Positions 8,259-17,315 are shown, counted from the stretch's first letter. The stretch: 64,000 nucleotides of DNA from an uncultured Sutterella sp. (GCA_958347955.1 CATVXH010000001.1:1-64000); one strand, 5' to 3'. The notes: generated by a model from the letters alone, not told the origin. Program-made: numbers and translations.

Positions 8259-9206
8259 ATGAAATTAAAGAAAGTGTTGATGGTATCGGCAATAGTCTTA
8301 GCCGGTTCCTGGGCTTCAATATCCCAAGCAATGACGGAGCAAATCAATATAGCTTACGTTAAATCTCCGTTTAATCTTCAAAATATCGTCATGAAACAAA
8401 ATCAGTTATTGGAAAAGGAATTTAAAAAAGACGGTATTAAGATCAATTGGGTTTCCATCAACTCCGGTGCCCAACAGGCTCAAGCCATGGCAGCTGGCGC
8501 TCTGGATGTTAGTGCTGTTATGAATACAGCCTCTTTATTGATGGCCAACGGAGCTGGTAATAAAGTTTATGTGGCTACCGGCGTGGCTCGTCCTACTCAA
8601 GTATTTGCTGTTGTCGGTAAGCCGGGTCCTCAAATGAAAATTGAGGATTTGAAGGGTAAAAAAGTGGCAGGTCCTAAGGGAACTGCTTTGCATCAGGTTT
8701 TAGTAGCTGCGCTTAAATCAAAAGGTATGAGCATTAACGACGTGGAATTCCTCCAAATGGATCCTGGAAAAGCTCATGCTGCAGTGGTGGCTGGACACGT
8801 GGATGCCGGTCTATTGGCTGCAGGCCTGATTATTAAAGCAAACGAGGCCGGAGCAAAAACAATCGTTACCGCTGATGGATACGTTAATCCGTTATTGGTG
8901 ATGGCTGTCAGTGAGAAATTTGTCAAAGAGAACCCGGCATTGCTTAAGCGTATTGTCAAAGTTCACCGTGAAGCTAAAAAGTGGATTGATAGCAATTATG
9001 ATAAAGCGATCTCTATGGGAGCTAAAGAAGAGGGAGTTAGCATTGAAGATGCTAAGAAGTTAGCTCAATGGAGCCATTACTTTGACGTTGTTACTGATGA
9101 AGATCTGGAAAGTTTGAAGCTTGATAAAGCATTCTTACTTGAAAATGGAATGATGAAAAATAAAGTAGACACCGATAAGTTGGTTTTGCCGATGGCCCGT
9201 CAATAA
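8259..9206 (+). CDS. ABC transporter substrate-binding protein (SsuA/NMT1-like)
   Basis: This 315-residue periplasmic binding protein has a Sec signal peptide ending near SQA-MTEQI. A periplasmic-binding-protein type 2 fold of the SsuA/NMT1 group follows. Segments such as INWVSINSGAQQAQAMAAGALDV and DLKGKKVAGPKGTALH match the family pattern for alkanesulfonate, nitrate or related ligands. I chose ATG 8259, preceded by AAAGAGG; a TTG six bases upstream is less likely. It closes the three-gene importer operon. The ligand is unknown. Confidence 0.88.
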   Translation: MKLKKVLMVSAIVLAGSWASISQAMTEQINIAYVKSPFNLQNIVMKQNQLLEKEFKKDGIKINWVSINSGAQQAQAMAAGALDVSAVMNTASLLMANGAGNKVYVATGVARPTQVFAVVGKPGPQMKIEDLKGKKVAGPKGTALHQVLVAALKSKGMSINDVEFLQMDPGKAHAAVVAGHVDAGLLAAGLIIKANEAGAKTIVTADGYVNPLLVMAVSEKFVKENPALLKRIVKVHREAKKWIDSNYDKAISMGAKEEGVSIEDAKKLAQWSHYFDVVTDEDLESLKLDKAFLLENGMMKNKVDTDKLVLPMARQ

Positions 9207-9220
9207 CCTTAATACGATGC

Positions 9221-9240
9221 GTTGAAGCGAAAGCTTCAAC
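9221..9240. terminator. GNRA-loop hairpin between convergent genes
   Basis: GTTGAAGC and GCTTCAAC form an eight-bp stem closed by a GAAA tetraloop, between the stop of the binding protein and the stop of menA. There is no poly-T on either side, so termination strength is uncertain. Its position suggests it serves one or both converging transcripts. Confidence 0.5.
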
Positions 9241-9243
9241 TCA

Positions 9244-10176
9244 TCATTGGTTGAACCAGCGTAAATAAGCGTGGATTAAAGCTCCAACAGTCAGGCATAA
9301 AGAGAAAAGAACTTCGAGTTTAACTGTTGCAAATAAAGTTTTATTTAACTCATAGCCATTTTTTTGTGATAATTCCCGAGGTAATTTCCAAGATTTCAAT
9401 AGTGTAATAAGTACCAACAGATACGGATAGCGAGTCCAGTCCATAACCACAATGCAGACAATGAGTGCGTAGGGAACAAAAAGCATCAAGCGATAAGCCA
9501 CTATTGTCCACTCTCTTCCAAGAACAACTGCCATGGTGTAACGTTCAATTGACTCATCGTGCTCCCTATCTCGGAAATTATTGACGCACAATACAGCCGA
9601 AGCGATTAATCCCAAGGCGCATCCTACAATGAGAATATTGATAGAAATATCATTGACTTGTAAGTAATAGGTTCCGGTTGTAGCCACCAAACCAAAGAAT
9701 AAAAAAACAACAATTTCCCCATATGGCGAGTAGGCAATAGGACGTGGCCCCCCCATGTAGAGATAAGCAGCCGCAATGCTTAGTAAAGTAATCAATAAGA
9801 AAAACCAATGTGTGAGGTATATAAAATAAATAGTGATCGCCAGTCCAATTAGCGAGGCTAATCCTATACCCCATTCAACTTCTTTAATACTAAGCAATCC
9901 TAAAGATGTTGCTCTAGGAAGGCCTTTTCTATTACTCCTTTCTGCTTTACGTTTTGTGTAACCAGAGTCATTTTCCATATTGGTAATGGCTTGCATTACA
10001 ACAGCTAAAAGAGCAGTCAGTATGGCTGTTAATGGCACAAAAATTCCAGTGTCTGACAAACAAACAGCCAAAGAGGCTAATACAGGGGCAACAGCTACCC
10101 CAAACGTCTTCGGACGGATGGCTAGCAACCAAGCTTGTACAGAGTGAGGTGCGACGTTTTCAGGATAGGTCATCAA
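9244..10176 (-). CDS. menA: 1,4-dihydroxy-2-naphthoate polyprenyltransferase
   Basis: This 310-residue UbiA-superfamily membrane enzyme attaches the polyprenyl tail to dihydroxynaphthoate, the membrane step of menaquinone synthesis. About eight or nine helices are predicted. The first Asp-rich site is NMENDSGYTKRKAERSNRKG at about 64-83, and the second is NNFRDREHDES at about 197-207; both match MenA better than UbiA. Its start overlaps the stop of the upstream DUF493 gene by four bases. Menaquinone is the probable electron partner of the quinone-linked hydrogenase found at 54-56 kb, which is inference. Confidence 0.9.
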   Translation of the reverse strand: MMTYPENVAPHSVQAWLLAIRPKTFGVAVAPVLASLAVCLSDTGIFVPLTAILTALLAVVMQAITNMENDSGYTKRKAERSNRKGLPRATSLGLLSIKEVEWGIGLASLIGLAITIYFIYLTHWFFLLITLLSIAAAYLYMGGPRPIAYSPYGEIVVFLFFGLVATTGTYYLQVNDISINILIVGCALGLIASAVLCVNNFRDREHDESIERYTMAVVLGREWTIVAYRLMLFVPYALIVCIVVMDWTRYPYLLVLITLLKSWKLPRELSQKNGYELNKTLFATVKLEVLFSLCLTVGALIHAYLRWFNQ

Positions 10177-10442
10177 AGCACAACCTTAACCATTGGATGG
10201 TGTGTCAACGCCATGTAAATAGAATCAAGTTGTTCACGACCGGTGGCGTGAACAACGATATGTAAGGCTTCATAACGTCCTTCTTTACTGGTACGCCTGG
10301 CAATTGTTTCAGGGTTAAACAACGGATCGAATTCTCGGATCAAAGCGCCAATAGTAGGAGCAAATGAAGGATCTGAAAATCCCATGACCTTAATCGGAAA
10401 ATCACACGGGAACTCTAGTAACTCTTTTTCTTGCATTTTCAT
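10173..10442 (-). CDS. ybeD: DUF493 / UPF0250 (YbeD-like) protein
   Basis: This is a small protein of about 89 residues with a ferredoxin-like ACT-type fold, known as YbeD or DUF493. The family pattern is clear: FPCDFPIKVMG near the N-terminus, then a long beta-rich body and the ending HPMVKVVL. The function is not established; in E. coli it sits between dacA and lipB, and here too it follows a dacA-like gene. The start is uncertain among ATGs at 10442 and 10436 and a more upstream one at 10463 that would overlap dacA. I chose 10442, which leaves four bases after the dacA-like stop. Confidence 0.85.
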   Translation of the reverse strand: MKMQEKELLEFPCDFPIKVMGFSDPSFAPTIGALIREFDPLFNPETIARRTSKEGRYEALHIVVHATGREQLDSIYMALTHHPMVKVVL

Positions 10443-10446
10443 TTTG

Positions 10447-11625
10447 TTATTGTAAACCGACAATAGCTTTTAAACGTTGAAGCTGACGTCGCCAAAAGTT
10501 TGATTTTTGCACATCATGTAAAGCAATTAACTTGCTTTCGGCGACTACTTTTTTATTAAATGAGACGGTAATCTCGCCGAGAACATCTCCTTCTTTAATT
10601 GGGGCTACCAACGGATCTAATCGTGTTACCGTAGCAGAGAATCCTTTGACGCCCTTTTGCAAAATAGCGTCCCTTGGAAGGGTGACATAAACATTTTCAC
10701 TTACTCCGACTCGAACTTTGCCATTATCTGTCAATTCGACAGGAATTCGTTCAATTGTTTGTGCCGCCGGATATAGCAGAAGTGTTTTGTAATTATCCGC
10801 CCCCCAATTAACAAGTTTCATGGTGTCATCGGCATTTTGACTGTTGCTATTTCCCCCAAGTACAACAGCTATCAGTTCCCGGGAAAAGCGCATGTCTCCT
10901 TCAAGATAATCACGGGAATAGTAAATAACACTATTCCAATTCTTCATCTGAAAATGAGATCGATGCATTCCTCTTATAGCATCTGTACGCCAAAGAAAAC
11001 TATTGCTATTGTTATGATCAAGTACGCCATTGTTCAATGTTTTGATTGTCCAAAATTCATTCAATTCTGGACAGTCATTCAGCAATGCATTGGCTAAAAT
11101 CAGAGTATCACGGGCGCTTGTGTATTGTTTTGTATCGTTTGTGCCAATGAGTGAGGTGTAGTGTGTATTTTTCATGCCAAGATTCTTGGCATGTTCGTTC
11201 ATTTTCTCAATAAACTTGTCGGTTGTCTGATAAATGCCTTCCGCAAGAGCAACCGCGGCATCATTTGCCCCTATTACAGCAATTGCTTTTTGTAATTCAG
11301 AAACGGAAATTGATTGATTGGGTTCTAAGTAGTAACGGGCTGCGTTCAAAGCGGGAATTGATAAAGCATCATTATTGACCGTTATCGAGGTGTTGCGCGA
11401 GATTTTCTTTTCTTCAATGGCCTTTTCTGAGGTATATAACACCATTAACAATACGCTATCACCAGGGTTAAGGCGCAAGTCAGCATTTTTATCTGTTAGT
11501 GTTGTATTGGTTAAACGATCAACAAGGATCCAGGCTTGGGATTTTAATTGGGGAATATCGGCAGCCTGTACAGGGATTAAAACACTGAACAAATAAAAAA
11601 AGAGGATCAAAAACTGTTTTATCAT
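10447..11625 (-). CDS. DacA/PBP5-like protein lacking all three catalytic motifs (probable pseudoenzyme)
   Basis: This 392-residue exported protein has a signal peptide ending near VQA-ADIP. It follows the D-alanyl-D-alanine carboxypeptidase fold throughout, including the C-terminal PBP5 beta domain (about 285-375) and an amphipathic tail for membrane attachment. The active site is gone. Where PBP5 has SxxK it reads DSVL (56-59), where it has SGN it reads GAN (119-121), and where it has KTG it reads HRS (221-223). The frame is open and surrounding family residues such as NDAAVALAE and LGMKNTHYTS persist, so this is a folded but inactive homologue, not a broken gene. It may bind peptidoglycan or regulate other enzymes; the role is unknown. 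Confidence 0.88.
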   Translation of the reverse strand: MIKQFLILFFYLFSVLIPVQAADIPQLKSQAWILVDRLTNTTLTDKNADLRLNPGDSVLLMVLYTSEKAIEEKKISRNTSITVNNDALSIPALNAARYYLEPNQSISVSELQKAIAVIGANDAAVALAEGIYQTTDKFIEKMNEHAKNLGMKNTHYTSLIGTNDTKQYTSARDTLILANALLNDCPELNEFWTIKTLNNGVLDHNNSNSFLWRTDAIRGMHRSHFQMKNWNSVIYYSRDYLEGDMRFSRELIAVVLGGNSNSQNADDTMKLVNWGADNYKTLLLYPAAQTIERIPVELTDNGKVRVGVSENVYVTLPRDAILQKGVKGFSATVTRLDPLVAPIKEGDVLGEITVSFNKKVVAESKLIALHDVQKSNFWRRQLQRLKAIVGLQ

Positions 11626-11748
11626 TCTTGAAAAAGTCGTTCTGAAGCTTGGTTTCTTTATTTTAAAATAATCGAGAAATTTTAAAGGCTTTAGGAGATT
11701 TTGTTACTAATTGGTCAGATTTTTCCAAAATTTTAATTAAGTCAGGTC

Positions 11749-12519
11749 ATGAATATAGATAGCAATCTCTTCAACTCAGTGATATATGAATGTGTTGAAA
11801 CTACTGGTTCAACCAATACAGATTTATTACAGAGAGTGAAAAATGAGGGGGTGAAAAATATCGTCGTTCGAAGAGCGCTTTCTCAAACCCAGGGGAGAGG
11901 AACTCGAGGTCGTACTTGGGATGGAAATCGCAATTGTTTGATGTTTTCTGTTGCAATTCCCGTTGGAAACGACCTACGAATTATTTCTGCAATCCCTCTA
12001 GTCATAGGAGCAAATATTGTAGAGGCACTTAATAGGTGCGGTGTAGCGGCGAAAATAAAATGGCCCAATGATATTTTGCTCAATGGTAAGAAATTAGCTG
12101 GCATATTGGTAGAAGCGGCTAAGTCACCAAATCAAGATTATGGTTTAGTGGTGGGAATTGGGTTTAATTTAAAAAATCCCTATAACGGAGCAAGTTATGG
12201 TTCAGCAGGTCTATCAGATGTTTTGCATGATGACAAACTTGATGCAAACTATTGGATGTGGCTTTTAATTCGATGTGTTTTGGATGCTGTTCAAGAAATC
12301 CAAGCAGAAGGTTTGACCCGTACAAAAGCTCTCTGGGATACAATAGCTGCTTATAAAAACCAAACGGTTTATATCATTGAAGAAAATCATACCCTTTATG
12401 AGGCAAAGGTAATCGGTATCGATGATGACGGCAGGTTACTGGTTCGGTGCGGTTCCTTAGAAAAAGCTTTACTTTCGGGGACGATCAGCATACGGTTGAA
12501 AAATGAATCTACTGATTGA
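11749..12519 (+). CDS. birA: Biotin--[acetyl-CoA-carboxylase] ligase
   Basis: This 256-residue enzyme activates biotin with ATP and attaches it to the biotin carrier protein of acetyl-CoA carboxylase. The ATP/biotin loop RGTRGRTW (about 48-55) and the catalytic KWPNDILLNGKKLAGILVE are intact. A small C-terminal beta domain follows. The N-terminal winged-helix DNA-binding domain of E. coli BirA is absent, so it should not repress biotin genes itself. The end overlaps the start of coaX by 17 bases, indicating one transcript. The pair birA-coaX is standard in betaproteobacteria. Confidence 0.95.
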   Translation: MNIDSNLFNSVIYECVETTGSTNTDLLQRVKNEGVKNIVVRRALSQTQGRGTRGRTWDGNRNCLMFSVAIPVGNDLRIISAIPLVIGANIVEALNRCGVAAKIKWPNDILLNGKKLAGILVEAAKSPNQDYGLVVGIGFNLKNPYNGASYGSAGLSDVLHDDKLDANYWMWLLIRCVLDAVQEIQAEGLTRTKALWDTIAAYKNQTVYIIEENHTLYEAKVIGIDDDGRLLVRCGSLEKALLSGTISIRLKNESTD

Positions 12520-13261
12520 TTTAGGGAATACAGCTTTAAAATGGGCGACATCGGATGATCCAGAGTCTCCGCATACATTAGTGCATGGGGGCTCTCATCA
12601 TTTTTCGGAAAAGCTTTTATTTGCGTTGAAACAGCAATCTTTCAGTCGTGTGTATGGTTGTTCGGTTGCTTCCCGTGATCTAACTTTATCTGTTACTCGT
12701 TTGATTGAGTCTCTGGGGGCTGAGGTAAAGTGGCTGAAGGCTCAGGATCGTTATGACGGCAACTTCTCATTGCTAAATTCCTACAAAACTGCTACTCAAT
12801 TAGGCTCAGACCGTTGGCATGCAGCACTAGGGGCCTGCTTTTTTATGCCAGGGCGGCCACTTTTAGTAGTCCATGTTGGTACGGCGACAACGGTGGATTG
12901 TGTTTTCCCTCGTGACAAAGAGATGGTTTTCGCTGGTGGCCGCATAGCTCCAGGTGTCGTTTTAATGAGGGACAGTTTGGTGACTGGTACAGCAACCTTA
13001 CCGAAAGCGGACGGCAACTATGATGACTTCCCTACGGATACCATGACAGGTATCGTGACCGGAATCGTTGATTGTCAATTAGGGTTGATTGAGAGAGGAA
13101 TGAGAGTCATGCATGAGCATGGGTTTGAGCCAACTCTAGTTTTAGCGGGGGGCGCTGTTGGTCGTTTCGCACCCTATTTAAAGAAGGAGTTTCCAGACAG
13201 TGTGATTAAGCACAATCTCGTGCTCCGAGGGTTGGCACTTCGCTCAGACAAGGACAAATAG
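12503..13261 (+). CDS. coaX: Type III pantothenate kinase
   Basis: This 252-residue cytoplasmic ASKHA-fold kinase phosphorylates pantothenate in the first step of coenzyme A synthesis. The phosphate-1 motif DLGNTALKWA is at residues 6-15. GSDRWHAALGA, which binds pantothenate, is near residue 100, and GTATTVDCV is the phosphate-2 motif. The C-terminal LVLAGGAVGRF is the adenosine motif. It starts inside the end of birA, and the SPOR-like gene starts three bases after its stop, so three genes are translated from one message. Confidence 0.95.
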   Translation: MNLLIDLGNTALKWATSDDPESPHTLVHGGSHHFSEKLLFALKQQSFSRVYGCSVASRDLTLSVTRLIESLGAEVKWLKAQDRYDGNFSLLNSYKTATQLGSDRWHAALGACFFMPGRPLLVVHVGTATTVDCVFPRDKEMVFAGGRIAPGVVLMRDSLVTGTATLPKADGNYDDFPTDTMTGIVTGIVDCQLGLIERGMRVMHEHGFEPTLVLAGGAVGRFAPYLKKEFPDSVIKHNLVLRGLALRSDKDK

Positions 13262-13263
13262 AG

Positions 13264-14073
13264 ATGCGGAATATTGCGATTATTCTCTGTTTGATTTGCA
13301 TAGGTTATTACGGTTGGGGATCATTGGAACAATGGCTTGTTGCGCCAGATGATCTAGCGGGAAATTCAAAAGGGATAGAGCGCGGGGAGGTTTTTCCTGA
13401 TGCGATATCTAATATCGTGCCAGTCACTAATTTATCGGAGTACATAAAACAACAGAAACATCAGGCTGAGATTAGAGAAACCCAGCTTCAAGAGAAAGTA
13501 CTCTTACAAAAACAACTTGAACTTCAGCAATCTTCTGAGGAGTTACAGAAGCTACCCTCAGCGCCATATCAAAAGCCGGAAATCAATAATGATGAGTTTA
13601 GTGCAGAAGAAATAAGTTCATGTTGGTGCATTGGACCAATATCAAATAAATTATTACCAACAATCAATCGCTCCATAGAATCCGCAAAGCTGTTGAAAAA
13701 CGTGCAGGTTGAAGCGATCTTATCTCCTGATTCATATGTTGTTTTTATTATTCCAACAACTACTCAAAAAGGTGCGCAGGCTCTTGTGACTCAGGTACGG
13801 AAGCAAGGATATCTCAAGGCTCATGTTATTTCAGAGGGACCATTACTGAACGCTGTTCAATTAGGCAGTTTTTCGGAAGAGGTGGACGCTCAAGAATTTT
13901 TAGTGAAAGCTAAAGATCGTTTAAAAATGAAAGACTTGCGAGTCACTCGATTGATTGGACGCCCGACAGATAAAGTAAACCTGATTTTTACGTCTTTATC
14001 TGATAAACAAACGGAAACTTTGAAAGGGCTTGCCCGTCGGCACGGACAAACCCTTCATGAGTGCGTGTTTTAA
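13264..14073 (+). CDS. Membrane-anchored SPOR-like domain protein
   Basis: This 269-residue protein has one N-terminal helix (about 3-18), then a Gln/Glu-rich coiled-coil region (about 60-105), then a folded C-terminal half. The segment NAVQLGSFSEEVDAQEFLVKAK resembles the first strand and helix of a SPOR domain, which binds denuded peptidoglycan at division sites. An SCWCIGPIS motif near 120 precedes it and is typical of the family that follows birA-coaX in Burkholderiales. It probably sits in the inner membrane facing the periplasm. Its exact role is unknown. Its stop shares a TTAA with the stop of the convergent HIT gene. Confidence 0.72.
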   Translation: MRNIAIILCLICIGYYGWGSLEQWLVAPDDLAGNSKGIERGEVFPDAISNIVPVTNLSEYIKQQKHQAEIRETQLQEKVLLQKQLELQQSSEELQKLPSAPYQKPEINNDEFSAEEISSCWCIGPISNKLLPTINRSIESAKLLKNVQVEAILSPDSYVVFIIPTTTQKGAQALVTQVRKQGYLKAHVISEGPLLNAVQLGSFSEEVDAQEFLVKAKDRLKMKDLRVTRLIGRPTDKVNLIFTSLSDKQTETLKGLARRHGQTLHECVF

Positions 14074-14504
14074 GACAATAACGCCGTTAATTGATCAGCG
14101 ATCAGACGAGCTGTTCGATCAGCTTGTTGTTTTAGAATCTTAAGCTTCTCCATGTTGGGATTTCTTTGTTGAAGTCCCCAGATGGATTCCGGGAAGTGTG
14201 AGTCGTCTTGATAACGGGCTATGATGTGCCAATGAAGATGGGGAACCATATTACCGAATTGAGCCCAATTCACCTTGTCTGGTTGCATTATTTCTCGAAC
14301 GGCTTTTTCAACAATTAATAAGGCCTTTTCCAAGTGAGCTCTATCTTCGTCTTGCAAGTCTGACATTTCCGCGACATGGGTGTTCCAAATTACACGGAAG
14401 TATCCAGGAAAATTCGGATCGTTGACTTGGATAACTCTTAGTCGCTCGTTTTTCCAAACAATATTCTCAAATTCGGGATGACATAACACACAATCTTTTG
14501 TCAT
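14070..14504 (-). CDS. HIT-family nucleotide-binding protein
   Basis: This 144-residue histidine-triad protein hydrolyses or transfers nucleotides from nucleoside-phosphate substrates. The catalytic HLHWHIIAR is present (HxHxH). The N-terminal CVLCHPEFENIVW matches the family's leading CxxC segment. I chose ATG 14504 because the family begins here; an upstream in-frame ATG at 14567 would overlap the neighbouring small gene. The physiological substrate is unknown. It is the last gene of the rlpA-M20-small gene-HIT group. Confidence 0.9.
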   Translation of the reverse strand: MTKDCVLCHPEFENIVWKNERLRVIQVNDPNFPGYFRVIWNTHVAEMSDLQDEDRAHLEKALLIVEKAVREIMQPDKVNWAQFGNMVPHLHWHIIARYQDDSHFPESIWGLQQRNPNMEKLKILKQQADRTARLIADQLTALLS

Positions 14505-14517
14505 TTTCAGCCTTGTA

Positions 14518-14772
14518 TTAGTGAATTGGTCGATAAAAGGAACCCGCCTTAATAGGATCACCGGCAACTAGTTCAACACCGCCTGAACCGTCATCAATTA
14601 ATTTGTAATCCCATTTTTTCCGTCCGTTGGAGTCTTCTAGCCATGCTGATATTGGCCAATCTAACTCGTCTAAATTGCCGTTGATGTAATCTTGGGCCTC
14701 TAGAACCGTAGCGAAGTTTTCTGTAAATTCGCCGTAATCTACAATGACTTCCGTTACAACATCTCTTCTCAT
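14518..14772 (-). CDS. Uncharacterised small acidic protein
   Basis: This 84-residue protein is rich in Asp, Glu, Trp and Tyr and has no signal peptide or membrane helix. I do not recognise a family. Its reality is supported by position: its ATG overlaps the stop of the M20 dipeptidase gene by four bases (ATGA), and the HIT gene starts 13 bases after its stop. It may act with either neighbour, but nothing in the sequence shows how. A second overlapping frame on the same strand (14594-14803) is a shadow. Confidence 0.6.
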   Translation of the reverse strand: MRRDVVTEVIVDYGEFTENFATVLEAQDYINGNLDELDWPISAWLEDSNGRKKWDYKLIDDGSGGVELVAGDPIKAGSFYRPIH

Positions 14773-16178
14773 TGAATTTTCCCTGCATAACGGTGAATGG
14801 CACTGGCTATGACCGCAGTGAGTTTTTTTGTGTATTCAATATCCAAAGATTCATCAGGCGCATGGGCGTTAGATTGTGGGCCAAGCACGCCGGTTAAAAT
14901 AAAACCACTTTGTGGAAAGAGTTCTTCAAAAGTATTGACGATGGGAATTGAGCCGCCTTGACCAAGGAAAACAGCTTCATTTCCAAAAATTTCTTTTGCA
15001 GCGTCGTCAAAAAGATTTTCTATTTCTTCAGAATTATCTTTAGCCGACCACCCCGGATGGTTTTCTGGGTATTGCCAAGTCACCAGACACCCGTAAGGGA
15101 TGTTTTTGGTTAATGCCTCTGCAATATCTTTTTCGGCTAATTCAAAGTTGATGTCTGGTGGCAAACGCATGGAAACACGAAGGGCTACAGAACTTTGAAT
15201 GACGTTGCCGGCATCTTCAATCTTTGGTAATCCATCTAAACCAGTGATTGTCAAAGCTGGTTTCCAAGTTTCTTGAATCAAAATTTCATGATTGGTAAAA
15301 CATTTTGTTGAAACACCGGGTAAAAGTGGGGCATGATTCCAGACTAAATCTCCCAAAATGTCACTGGCTTTTTTCAATTGTTGTACACGTCTTTGTGGAA
15401 TTTGAGCATAGCAAGAACTGATTTTTACAAAACCGGACATTGGGTCATGGAGTCGACTAACTAATCCCTGAGCAATCGCCAAGGGATCCGGGACCATTCC
15501 TGAATAAGTGCCGGAATGCACGCCATAGTGCATGCTTTGCACGCGTAATGTGCCGGAAATCACACCACGAACAGAAGTACTTAACCAAACGTGCTCATAA
15601 TCCCCGCAATGATTGTCTAAAATAATGAAAAACTTCGGTTGTCCGAATTTTTCCTTCAACTTACTCAAGAAATAGGGTAAGTCATTGGAACCAGATTCTT
15701 CTTGGGTTTCAAAGATACCGATGATTCTTGGATGAGACAACTTGTGTTTTTTTAGTGCATAGACAGCGCTGATCATTGAAAAAAGACTGTAGCCGTCATC
15801 GGCAACTCCCCTACCGTAAAGCTTTCCGTTTTTTAAAACTGGAGTCCAGGGACCTAACCCTTCGCTCCATCCTCCGGCCTCAGGTTGTTTATCGAGATGG
15901 CCATAAAAAACAACGCTTTCTTCTCTATTGCAAAGTGAAGGGGGAATATCTACCAGAAGGCAGGGGGTTTTTCCTTTTTCTTTAATGATTTCTACTGTTG
16001 CTTCGGGAATATTTTTAACGATCCAATTTTTTCCTAACTCACAGCACTGATCCAGATAACCGTGACTTTCCCAAAGTCTGTCATAGGCAGTGGACTTCGC
16101 GGGAATTTGAACGTATTGCATCAGAACAGGTTGTGCCTCATTTTCCCAGAAAAGATTTACAGTTTGCAGTAACGACAT
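14769..16178 (-). CDS. M20-family metallo-dipeptidase
   Basis: This 469-residue cytoplasmic zinc peptidase is of the carnosinase-like (CNDP/M20) type. The di-zinc site is complete: HLDKQPE with the first His/Asp, GRGVADDGYS with the bridging Asp, TQEESGS with the catalytic and ligand Glu pair, and a later Asp in IILDNH. The last ligand region is SNAHAPDE near the C-terminus. A dimerisation domain fills the middle (about 200-320). No signal peptide is seen. It lies nine bases downstream of rlpA and overlaps the next gene, so it is co-transcribed. It probably hydrolyses dipeptides; the specific substrate is not known. Confidence 0.9.
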   Translation of the reverse strand: MSLLQTVNLFWENEAQPVLMQYVQIPAKSTAYDRLWESHGYLDQCCELGKNWIVKNIPEATVEIIKEKGKTPCLLVDIPPSLCNREESVVFYGHLDKQPEAGGWSEGLGPWTPVLKNGKLYGRGVADDGYSLFSMISAVYALKKHKLSHPRIIGIFETQEESGSNDLPYFLSKLKEKFGQPKFFIILDNHCGDYEHVWLSTSVRGVISGTLRVQSMHYGVHSGTYSGMVPDPLAIAQGLVSRLHDPMSGFVKISSCYAQIPQRRVQQLKKASDILGDLVWNHAPLLPGVSTKCFTNHEILIQETWKPALTITGLDGLPKIEDAGNVIQSSVALRVSMRLPPDINFELAEKDIAEALTKNIPYGCLVTWQYPENHPGWSAKDNSEEIENLFDDAAKEIFGNEAVFLGQGGSIPIVNTFEELFPQSGFILTGVLGPQSNAHAPDESLDIEYTKKLTAVIASAIHRYAGKIQ

Positions 16179-16187
16179 TTTTTACTC

Positions 16188-17315
16188 CTAAGGGATTTGA
16201 ATGGGTACTAATTTTTTACCCAAAAAATCCCCTATTTTTTGGGCTTGATCAGAGGCCTCGCTTTTAGACGGGAACTCTCCTGTAACCACTCTATATAAAT
16301 TTCCATCCTGTTGAACGCTTACAATTTTTCCAATTTGCGACTGGATGTCCTTTGCATAATTTTGGGCATTTGTTTCTGAGCCGAAAGCTCCGAGCTGCAC
16401 ACTCCAGTGACTTGCGGATGATTGACCAGCTACGGAGGATAGATCCACTTCAGTGCTTACCATTTCATTTTGAGCTGCCTCCGTCAAATTAACGGCCCCA
16501 GTGAGGTCCTCTGGTTCTTCGGTGAGAGTCAGGGAAGTGGTTGGAGACGATTCCAATACAATCACATTGGGAGAGGGAGCTTGTGCTTGGATGGGGGCAG
16601 ATGTAGCTTGGTCTCTTTTTTCTTCGTCTCGTTTTTCTTTGATAGTTTTCGCAACACTGGCAGCAGTGCCGATAACGCTTGCAATAGCAACAATGTCAGC
16701 ACTACTGTCAGAAATTTTGCTGTCATCAATTAACTGAATCAATCCCCCGGCGGATGCGGGCAATCTTCCACTCTTGATATCCGCCATACGAATGCGCTCG
16801 ACCTTGACTGGAGCTGTCCCGTTGTTGACATAACCGAGCTTGCTGGCTGCGGCATACGATAGGTCAATGATACGATTGTCCACGAAAGGTCCTCGGTCAT
16901 TAACTCTAACAATAACGCTTCGGCCATTTTTAAGGTTTGTAACCTTAGCGTAGCTCGGTAATTCCATGGTTTTATGAGCCGCTGTCATCGCGTACATGTT
17001 ATATGTTTCGCCAGTTGATGTTTTGCGTCCATGGAATTTCTTCCCGTACCAAGATGCCGTTCCTCTTTGTGTCATCGGTTGGTCGCCGGTGATCGGGACG
17101 TAGCGTTTTCCCCCAACCACATAAGGTTTATTGGCGCCTTTATGGGGCGTCTCATATTTTGGTGTGGCATTGGGCAGATTACTGAAGTCAGAGTTGGCAA
17201 AAAAGCCTGATGGCGGACCGTCGTCTTTGTAGTAACCGCCTCCGCCTGAACATGCCGTCAATAAAGCGGCGGATGCGATCACGGTCAGTCCAGTAATGAT
17301 GAGACGAATTTGCAT
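16188..17315 (-). CDS. rlpA: Septal ring lytic transglycosylase RlpA (SPOR lipoprotein)
   Basis: This 375-residue outer-membrane lipoprotein has the lipobox LTAC (Cys22) after a 20-residue hydrophobic signal. The double-psi beta-barrel domain spans about 85-180: GTASWYGKKFHG, then TAAHKTMELP and VRVNDRGPF, which supply the conserved His and Asp. A low-complexity linker follows. A SPOR domain is at the C-terminus (VQLGAFGSETNAQNYAKD). RlpA cleaves glycan strands lacking stem peptides at the division septum. ATG 17315 was chosen to give the proper signal; a longer frame from 17384 would hide it. Confidence 0.93.
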   Translation of the reverse strand: MQIRLIITGLTVIASAALLTACSGGGGYYKDDGPPSGFFANSDFSNLPNATPKYETPHKGANKPYVVGGKRYVPITGDQPMTQRGTASWYGKKFHGRKTSTGETYNMYAMTAAHKTMELPSYAKVTNLKNGRSVIVRVNDRGPFVDNRIIDLSYAAASKLGYVNNGTAPVKVERIRMADIKSGRLPASAGGLIQLIDDSKISDSSADIVAIASVIGTAASVAKTIKEKRDEEKRDQATSAPIQAQAPSPNVIVLESSPTTSLTLTEEPEDLTGAVNLTEAAQNEMVSTEVDLSSVAGQSSASHWSVQLGAFGSETNAQNYAKDIQSQIGKIVSVQQDGNLYRVVTGEFPSKSEASDQAQKIGDFLGKKLVPIQIP

